10,342 nucleotides of DNA, from positions 1 to 10,342 of the forward strand of contig JAJZVS010000106.1 in the NCBI GenBank assembly GCA_021845555.1, in the 5' to 3' direction. The position numbers and the translations under genes are program-made. This DNA is from Pseudomonadota bacterium (GTDB lineage: Bacteria > Pseudomonadota > Alphaproteobacteria > Acetobacterales > Acetobacteraceae). The notes beneath the pieces were generated by a model. The model was not told where the DNA came from and ran no database searches. It worked only from the letters and a program-made list of their open reading frames with translations. Shown piece by piece: positions 5,497-10,342 of this stretch. Position 1 is the stretch's first letter; every line of letters starts with the position of its first letter.

Positions 5497-6396
5497 GTGA
5501 GGGCGGGCAGCACACCGCCCGCCCGTGCCCAGGGCGCGATCCCAAGCCTCGCCGCAATTTTCCTGACCGGGCTCGTCCTGGCGGCCCCGCTTCTTCCGGC
5601 GCGGGCCGCGGTTCCGGTCGTATCCGGTCCGGCCGGTCCCGTTCTCGTGCAGCCCGCCGAGCCGGGCACCGCGGCAGACTCCGCCGTGGCGCCCGGCGAT
5701 GCCTGCGAGCAGGCCGGGCGCGCCGCCGAAGCGGCGTTCGGGATACCCTCCGGCCTGTTGCTCGCGATCGGGCGGGTGGAGAGCGGGCGGCTGTCGCCCA
5801 CCGGACATGTCGCGCCCTGGCCCTGGGCGGTGGATGTGGCCGGTCAGGGCGCGTTGCTGCCGAGCCGCGCCGCCGCGCTGGCGACGATCCGCGCGGCGCG
5901 CGCCGCCGGGCAGGAGAATATCGACGTCGGCTGCTTCCAGGTGAACCTGGGCGCGCACCCGGATGCCTTTCCCAGCCTGCAGGCGGCGCTCGACCCCGAG
6001 ACCAACGCGACCTACGCGGCGGGGTTCCTCGCCCGGCTGCGGACAAAGTTGGGGGATTGGGGGGCGGCGGCGGCGGCCTATCACTCGCAGACGCCGGCGC
6101 TCGGGCAGCCCTATCTTATGGCGGTGCTGCGCGACTGGGACGCGGGCGGCCCCGCCGCGGCGACCCGGCTGGCGCTGATGGCGACCGCTCCGGCCGGCGG
6201 CCTGGCCGCGAGCGGATGGGTGGCGGTCGCGGCGGTACACGGGGTGCGCGTGATCTCCCCCGGCGAGGGGCCGCGCGCCGCTCCGGGCGGGCTGGCGCGG
6301 ATCGTCATGCCGGTCGCGCTGCGGGTCCGCGCCGCCGCCGCGCCGGCGGAGCCGGTGGTGCAGTACGGGACGCTGCCGCCGGGGTTGGCGCGATAA
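5497..6396 (+). CDS. Secreted lytic transglycosylase-like (SLT/lysozyme-fold) protein
   Basis: A 299-residue protein beginning with a signal peptide: hydrophobic run at about 17-34 and likely cleavage after ARA near residue 37. After a Pro/Ala linker comes an SLT-type goose-lysozyme fold: GIPSGLLLAIGRVESG at 82-97 with the expected catalytic Glu95, WPWAVDVAGQG at 108-118, NIDVGCFQVNLG at 141-152, and AAAYHSQTP at 192-200 closing the cleft. These enzymes cut the MurNAc-GlcNAc bond of peptidoglycan in the periplasm, often to make room for envelope machines. The last ~75 residues are an Ala/Gly-rich, unassigned tail. GTG 5497 is chosen because of GGAG at 5485-5488. The gene follows the CtrA-like regulator after a double hairpin, on the same strand, so it may be separately transcribed. 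A link to the nearby tadG-like protein is possible but unproven. Confidence 0.85.
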   Translation: MRAGSTPPARAQGAIPSLAAIFLTGLVLAAPLLPARAAVPVVSGPAGPVLVQPAEPGTAADSAVAPGDACEQAGRAAEAAFGIPSGLLLAIGRVESGRLSPTGHVAPWPWAVDVAGQGALLPSRAAALATIRAARAAGQENIDVGCFQVNLGAHPDAFPSLQAALDPETNATYAAGFLARLRTKLGDWGAAAAAYHSQTPALGQPYLMAVLRDWDAGGPAAATRLALMATAPAGGLAASGWVAVAAVHGVRVISPGEGPRAAPGGLARIVMPVALRVRAAAAPAEPVVQYGTLPPGLAR

Positions 6397-6561
6397 ATGC
6401 CGCCTGGGCAGCCGGGGGCCTGCTACGCGCAGTGCTGCTGATGATCTTTCCCTCGCCTGCAGGTGCCGGCCGTTCACGGCGCAGGTGGTCGGGCGCGGGA
6501 ACATTGCGGGGATTTTCCCACTCCTGGTAGCCTGGGGCCTCCCGCCGCGGAGCACCCCCAC
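6397..6561 (+). other. Non-coding spacer with no clear signal
   Basis: The 165 bases between the transglycosylase and the oxidoreductase hold no supported gene. I see no strong hairpin with a T-run. A possible but weak promoter is TTGCGG about 45-50 bases before the oxidoreductase start with TAGCCT 18 bases further on. The two genes may or may not be co-transcribed. Confidence 0.4.
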
Positions 6562-7584
6562 GTGTCCCAGACCCAGACCTGCCTCTCCCTCGTGCTGCGC
6601 CATCGCCCCAGCGGGGCGCCGCGGCGGGAGGATTTCGACCTCCGCTCCGACCCGATCCCCACGCCGGGACCGGGCGAGGTGCTGACCCGCACCATCTGGC
6701 TCTCGATCGACCCCTATATGCGCGGGCGGCTGTCGGACCGGGCGTCCTACGCGCCGTCCGTGCAGCCGGGCGAGGTGATGACCGGGGAGACGGTGGGCGA
6801 GGTGCTCGCCTCCGCCGATCCGGGCTTCGCGCCTGGCGATATCGTGGTCGGCGCGCGCGGCTGGCAGACCCACTCGCTCACCCCGGCCGACCGGCTGGCC
6901 AAGATCGAACCGCACGGGCCGCCGCTGTCGCATTATCTCGGCGTGCTGGGGATGCCGGGCACCACCGCCTATTCCGGCATGACCGACATCGGCAAGCCGA
7001 AAGCCGGGGAGACGGCGGTGATCTCCGCCGCCTCCGGCGCGGTGGGCGCGGTGGCCGGGCAACTCGCCAAGCGGGCCGGCGCGCGCGTGGTGGGCATCGC
7101 CGGCGGGGCGGAGAAATGCCTGTTCGTGCAGGAGGAGCTCGGGTTCGACGACTGCGTCGATCACCGCGCGCTCGACCTGACCGCCGAGTTGCAAGCCGCC
7201 TGCCCGAACGGAATCGACGTCTATTTCGAGAACGTCGGCGGCCGGGTGCAGGAAGCGGTGTTCGCGCTGCTCAACCCGTTCGCCCGGGTGGTGATGTGCG
7301 GCATGGTCTCCCAGTACAACGCGGCCGAGTTCCCCGCTGGCCCCAATCTGGGCTTCGTGGTCGGCAAGCGGGTGCTGATCCAGGGCATGATCGTCTCCGA
7401 CAAGCCCGAGCGCTTCGCCGAATGGCGCGCCCGCGCCCGGCCCTGGGTGATCGACGGCAGCCTGCGCTACCGCGAGGACGTGACCGAGGGGCTGGAGAAC
7501 GCCCCGGAAGCGCTGGCCGACGTGCTCGCCGGGCGCAACTTCGGCAAGAAGCTGGTCCGCGTCGGCCCCGATCCGGCGGGCTGA
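6562..7584 (+). CDS. NADP-dependent oxidoreductase, zinc-independent MDR (leukotriene B4 dehydrogenase/CurA type)
   Basis: A 340-residue medium-chain dehydrogenase/reductase of the enone/alkenal reductase group, which reduces activated C=C bonds with NADPH in the cytosol. Signatures seen: LSIDPYMRGRLSD at 48-60, LGMPGTTAYSGM at 129-140, the nucleotide-binding SAASGAVGAVAGQLAK at 155-170, YFENVGG at 221-227, MCGMVSQYN at 245-253 and the C-terminal NFGKKLVRV at 326-334. The zinc-binding Cys/His residues of alcohol dehydrogenases are absent, as expected for this group. GTG 6562 is chosen: it gives the family's N terminus and has GGAG (6549-6552) 9 bases upstream. The ATG at 6463 would add 33 residues without similarity. 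It stands alone on the plus strand and converges with the M20 peptidase gene 31 bases away. The natural substrate cannot be read from the sequence. Confidence 0.93.
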   Translation: MSQTQTCLSLVLRHRPSGAPRREDFDLRSDPIPTPGPGEVLTRTIWLSIDPYMRGRLSDRASYAPSVQPGEVMTGETVGEVLASADPGFAPGDIVVGARGWQTHSLTPADRLAKIEPHGPPLSHYLGVLGMPGTTAYSGMTDIGKPKAGETAVISAASGAVGAVAGQLAKRAGARVVGIAGGAEKCLFVQEELGFDDCVDHRALDLTAELQAACPNGIDVYFENVGGRVQEAVFALLNPFARVVMCGMVSQYNAAEFPAGPNLGFVVGKRVLIQGMIVSDKPERFAEWRARARPWVIDGSLRYREDVTEGLENAPEALADVLAGRNFGKKLVRVGPDPAG

Positions 7585-7615
7585 CCCGCCGCCCGCGACT
7601 CGTCAACCCGGCGCG

Positions 7616-9022
7616 CTACCCGCCGGCGAAGCGGCCCAGCAGGCGGACATGGGCGCGGATGCCGTGGTGGAAGCAGCGCTGCTCGAACTTCTCGTTCGGG
7701 CTGTGCACCTGATCGTCGTCCAGGCCGAAGCCCATCAGCAGGCTGTCGATGCCGAGGATGCGCTTGAACGACGACACCACCGGGATCGATCCGCCGCTGC
7801 CCATCAGCACGGCGGGGCGGCCGTATTCCTCGCCCAGCACGGCCTGCGCGGCGCGCGACCACAGGCTGTCCGCCGCCAGATCGATCCCCGGCGCGGCGGA
7901 GAGGGCTTCGACCGTCACCTCCGCGTCCTCCGGCACGCGGGTGCGCAGGAAGCGGCGGAAGCTGTCGAGGACCGCATCCGGGTCCTGGCCGGGCACCAGG
8001 CGGAAGGAGACCTTGGCGAAGGCCTCGGCCGGGATCACGGTCTTGGCGCCGGCGCCGGTGTAGCCGCCCCAGATGCCGTTGATATCGGCGGTCGGGCGGG
8101 CCCACAGCCGCTCCAGCGCGCCGCGGCCGTGCTCGCCGGCCGGGACGCGCAGGCCGATCGCCCCCAGGAACGCGGCTTCGTCGAAGCCCAGCGCCTGCCA
8201 CGCCGCTTTGCGCGCAGCGTCGGGTTCGCGCACGCCGTCGTAGAAACCGGGCAGCTGGATCTTCCCGGCGGCGTCGTGCAGCCCGCCGAGCGCGGCGCAC
8301 AGCGCGTTGATCGGGTTCAGCGCCGAGCCGCCGAACAGACCCGAATGCAGGTCGCGCTTCGCGGCGCGCAGCTTCACCTCGGTGAACACCAGGCCGCGCA
8401 GGCTGGTGGTGATCGCCGGCGTATCGATGTCCCACATGCCGGTGTCGCTGATCAGCACCAGATCGGCCTGCAGATCGGCCTTGTGCGCTTCCAGGAAGGG
8501 TTCGAGGTTGACGCTGCCGACTTCCTCCTCCCCTTCCAGCAGCACGGTGACGCGGGCGGGGATGCCGCCGCCGGCCTGGTGCCAGGCGCGCAGCGCGGAC
8601 AGGAACATCATCACCTGGCCCTTGTCGTCCACCGCGCCGCGGGCGACGAAGCGCGGGCCGTGCGGCCCGTTCGCGACCCGCGGCTCGAACGGCGGCGAGG
8701 TCCACAGGTCCAGCGGATCGACCGGCTGCACGTCGTAATGCCCGTAGAACAGCACATGCGGGCCGCGGTAGTCGGCCGGGCCGGGATGATGCGCGACCAC
8801 CACCGGCAGGCCCTTCGTCGGGCGCGTTTCGGCGGCGAAACCGAGGGCGGCGAGGTTGGCGCGCACCTGCTCGGCGGCGCGCAGGCAATCCTCGCGGCGG
8901 TCCGGCTGGGCGCTGATCGAGGGGATCCGCAGCAGGTCGAACAGCGCCTCCCGCGACGCATCGAGCGTGGCGTCGGCGTAGTCGAGCACGGTTTCGATCG
9001 CGGCCTTGGTCGGAGCGGGCAT
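7616..9022 (-). CDS. M20-family metallopeptidase (dipeptidase/CNDP-like)
   Basis: A 468-residue di-metal hydrolase of the M20 dipeptidase subgroup, probably cytoplasmic since no signal peptide is seen. The catalytic set is complete: FYGHYDVQP with His95 and Asp97, RGAVDDKGQ with bridging Asp132, LEGEEEVGS with general base Glu166 and ligand Glu167, SDTGMW with Asp193, and VHSPNEKF with His440. RDLHSGLFGG (223-232) carries the dimer-contributed His226, and MGSGGSIP (407-414) matches the substrate-binding loop. The length equals that of carnosine/cytosolic dipeptidases. The ATG at 9022 has AAGGA 6 bases upstream (9029-9033). It starts 21 bases after the CoA-transferase gene, so the two are very likely one operon with this gene second. 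The specific peptide or N-acyl substrate is unknown. Confidence 0.94.
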   Translation of the reverse strand: MPAPTKAAIETVLDYADATLDASREALFDLLRIPSISAQPDRREDCLRAAEQVRANLAALGFAAETRPTKGLPVVVAHHPGPADYRGPHVLFYGHYDVQPVDPLDLWTSPPFEPRVANGPHGPRFVARGAVDDKGQVMMFLSALRAWHQAGGGIPARVTVLLEGEEEVGSVNLEPFLEAHKADLQADLVLISDTGMWDIDTPAITTSLRGLVFTEVKLRAAKRDLHSGLFGGSALNPINALCAALGGLHDAAGKIQLPGFYDGVREPDAARKAAWQALGFDEAAFLGAIGLRVPAGEHGRGALERLWARPTADINGIWGGYTGAGAKTVIPAEAFAKVSFRLVPGQDPDAVLDSFRRFLRTRVPEDAEVTVEALSAAPGIDLAADSLWSRAAQAVLGEEYGRPAVLMGSGGSIPVVSSFKRILGIDSLLMGFGLDDDQVHSPNEKFEQRCFHHGIRAHVRLLGRFAGG

Positions 9023-9043
9023 GGCAGGTCCTTGCGCGGTGGT

Positions 9044-10258
9044 TCAGATCACGCCGCGGGCACGCAGAGCGGCGATCGCGGCGGCATCGAGGCCCAGGCG
9101 TTCGCCCAGCACGGCATCGGTGTGCTCACCGAGCAGCGGCGGCGCGAGCCGGTAGTCCACCGGAGTTTCCGACAGCCGCACCGGATTGGAAATCACTTTG
9201 ACGGGAACGCCGGCGCCATGGGCCAGTTCGGTCACCATGCCGCGGGCGATCACCTGCGGGTCGGCGAACACCTGGGACAGCTTGTTGATCGGGCCGCAGC
9301 CGATCTTCAGCGCCTCCAGCCGTTCGATCCACCAGGCGGTGGGATGCGCGCCCAGCACCGGCGTGAGCGTGTCGGTGACCAGCTGGCGGTGGGTGACGCG
9401 GGCGGCGTTGGTGGCGAAGCGCGCGTCCTCCAGCAGGTGGGTCAGCGCGAAGGCCTCGCAGAAGCGCTTGAAGGTGGGGTCGTTGCCGATCGACAGCACC
9501 ACGTGCCCGTCCGCGGTCGGGAACACCTGATACGGCACGATGTTCGGGTGCTGGTTGCCGAGCCGCGGCGGGTTCTCCCCGGTCGCCAGGTAGTTCATGC
9601 CCTGGTTGGCGAGCCAGGCGACGTGGGTATCGAGCATGCCGATGTCGATCTGCTGGCCCTGGCCGGTCGCCTCCCGGTGGCGCAGGGCGGCGAGCACGCC
9701 GATGCAGCCATAGAGGCCGGCGAACAGGTCGGCCACCGGCACGCCGACTTTCTGCGGCATGCCGTCGGGCTCGCCGGTCAGGCTCATCACCCCGCCCATC
9801 GCCTGGATCAGGCTGTCGTAGCCGGGGCGCGGGGCGTAGGGGCCGGTCTGGCCGAAGCCGGTGATGGAGCAATAGACCAGGCCGGGGAAGTCCGCGTGCA
9901 GCTGGTCGTAGCCGAGGCCGTATTTGGCCAGCGCGCCGACCTTGAAGTTCTCCACCAGGATGTCGCTCTGCGCGATCAGGGCGCGGGCGAGCTGCTGGCC
10001 CTCCGGCTTGGCGATATCGAGCGTGACGGAGCGTTTGTTGCGGTTGACGCCGACAAAATAGGCGCTTTCCTGGGTGCCGGGGCTGTGCGGGGGGGCGAAG
10101 CCGCGGGTGTCGTCCCCGCTGCCGGGCTTTTCGATCTTGATCACGTCGGCGCCGAGATCGGCCAGCATCTGCACGCAGGTGGGGCCGGCGAGCACGCGGG
10201 TGAGGTCGAACACGCGCAGGCCCTTGAGCGGGCCGGTCGGGGTGGGCTGGTCGGGCAT
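9044..10258 (-). CDS. CaiB/BaiF-type class III CoA-transferase
   Basis: A 404-residue family III CoA-transferase, which moves CoA between carboxylic acids through an aspartyl-CoA intermediate. Seen in order: GLRVFDLTRVLAGP at 13-26, LADLGADVIKIEKPGSGDDT at 32-51, NRNKRSVTLD at 72-81, VENFKVGALAKYGLGYD at 102-118, SITGFGQTGPY at 131-141, GYDSLIQAMGG at 146-156, and GQGQQIDIGMLD at 199-210, where Asp210 aligns with the catalytic Asp169 of formyl-CoA transferase. The C-terminal GEHTDAVL is also typical. ATG 10258 has GGAG 6 bases upstream (10265-10268). It is the first gene of a probable operon with the M20 peptidase. Members act on formate/oxalate, carnitine, succinate/mesaconate and bile acids; the substrate here cannot be told. 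Confidence 0.95.
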   Translation of the reverse strand: MPDQPTPTGPLKGLRVFDLTRVLAGPTCVQMLADLGADVIKIEKPGSGDDTRGFAPPHSPGTQESAYFVGVNRNKRSVTLDIAKPEGQQLARALIAQSDILVENFKVGALAKYGLGYDQLHADFPGLVYCSITGFGQTGPYAPRPGYDSLIQAMGGVMSLTGEPDGMPQKVGVPVADLFAGLYGCIGVLAALRHREATGQGQQIDIGMLDTHVAWLANQGMNYLATGENPPRLGNQHPNIVPYQVFPTADGHVVLSIGNDPTFKRFCEAFALTHLLEDARFATNAARVTHRQLVTDTLTPVLGAHPTAWWIERLEALKIGCGPINKLSQVFADPQVIARGMVTELAHGAGVPVKVISNPVRLSETPVDYRLAPPLLGEHTDAVLGERLGLDAAAIAALRARGVI

Positions 10259-10328
10259 ACGTCGCTCCGGCGGGAGGGGTTCCGGGGGACCATGCCGAGG
10301 GGGGTGGGGGCGCGCAAGGGGGTGGGCC

Positions 10329-10342
10329 GGGGGCGAGCCCCC
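10329..10342. repeat. Inverted repeat at window edge
   Basis: GGGGGC and GCCCCC form a 6-bp stem around GA, ending exactly at the last base, so it may extend further. It lies in the 84-base stretch upstream of the CoA-transferase start, which is G-rich and shows no clear promoter hexamers. Confidence 0.3.

Noticed and set aside
5379..5500. 40-codon frame (ATG 5379) whose TGA overlaps the GTG of the transglycosylase
   Set aside because: It has no ribosome-binding site, and most of it is the translated double hairpin; the GTGA overlap is probably chance.
5407..7194. 595-residue open frame on the minus strand
   Set aside because: It lies antisense to the transglycosylase and oxidoreductase, both of which have complete family motifs; no start signal or domain is seen.
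7467..8888. 473-residue open frame on the minus strand
   Set aside because: It is a shifted frame of the M20 peptidase gene, Arg/Ala-rich and lacking motifs, while the true frame carries every catalytic residue.
1..10342. CRISPR array, tRNA/rRNA, insertion sequence or prophage genes
   Set aside because: I saw no regularly spaced repeats, tRNA-like cloverleaf with conserved TTCRA arm, transposase motif or terminal inverted repeats in the window.

Overview
The window is very GC-rich, with GC-ending codons in nearly every gene, and its gene content is alphaproteobacterial: a COQ9-family protein, a CtrA-type response regulator, GatB and an S21 protein. The gene set and style suggest Rhodospirillales/Acetobacteraceae, but that is an inference from protein character, not a database match.

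Layout. Bases 2-1018 hold the 3' part of gatB (+). Bases 1019-1354 hold no intact gene; they contain a decayed ParE/RelE-like toxin remnant (-), a 16-bp tandem repeat in three copies and several hairpins. rpsU (-, 1355-1558) is divergent from a peptide deformylase gene (+, 1741-2325), which overlaps a COQ9-family gene (+, 2322-2981) by ATGA. Convergent with these is a TadG-like membrane-anchored protein gene (-, 3009-4370). It is divergent from a CtrA-like response regulator gene (+, 4557-5369), and a near-consensus CtrA-type box lies between the two. After a double hairpin come a secreted lytic transglycosylase-like gene (+, 5497-6396) and a zinc-independent NADP-dependent oxidoreductase gene (+, 6562-7584). 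Convergent with them, a probable two-gene minus-strand operon encodes a class III CoA-transferase (9044-10258) followed by an M20 metallopeptidase (7616-9022).

How the genes fit together. gatB, rpsU and def are translation and protein-maturation housekeeping genes, and the COQ9 gene belongs to ubiquinone synthesis. The most interesting block is 3009-6396. Its regulator has a CtrA-like DNA-binding domain and keeps the phospho-acceptor Asp51, but it has lost the acidic metal-binding pocket and the conserved Lys of the receiver. It sits beside a CtrA-type box shared with an isolated tadG-like gene and upstream of a periplasmic murein lyase. This looks like a small surface or envelope module under a phosphorylation-independent CtrA paralogue; the functional link is inference. 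The last three enzyme genes (6562-10258) look like ordinary accessory metabolism with unknown substrates.
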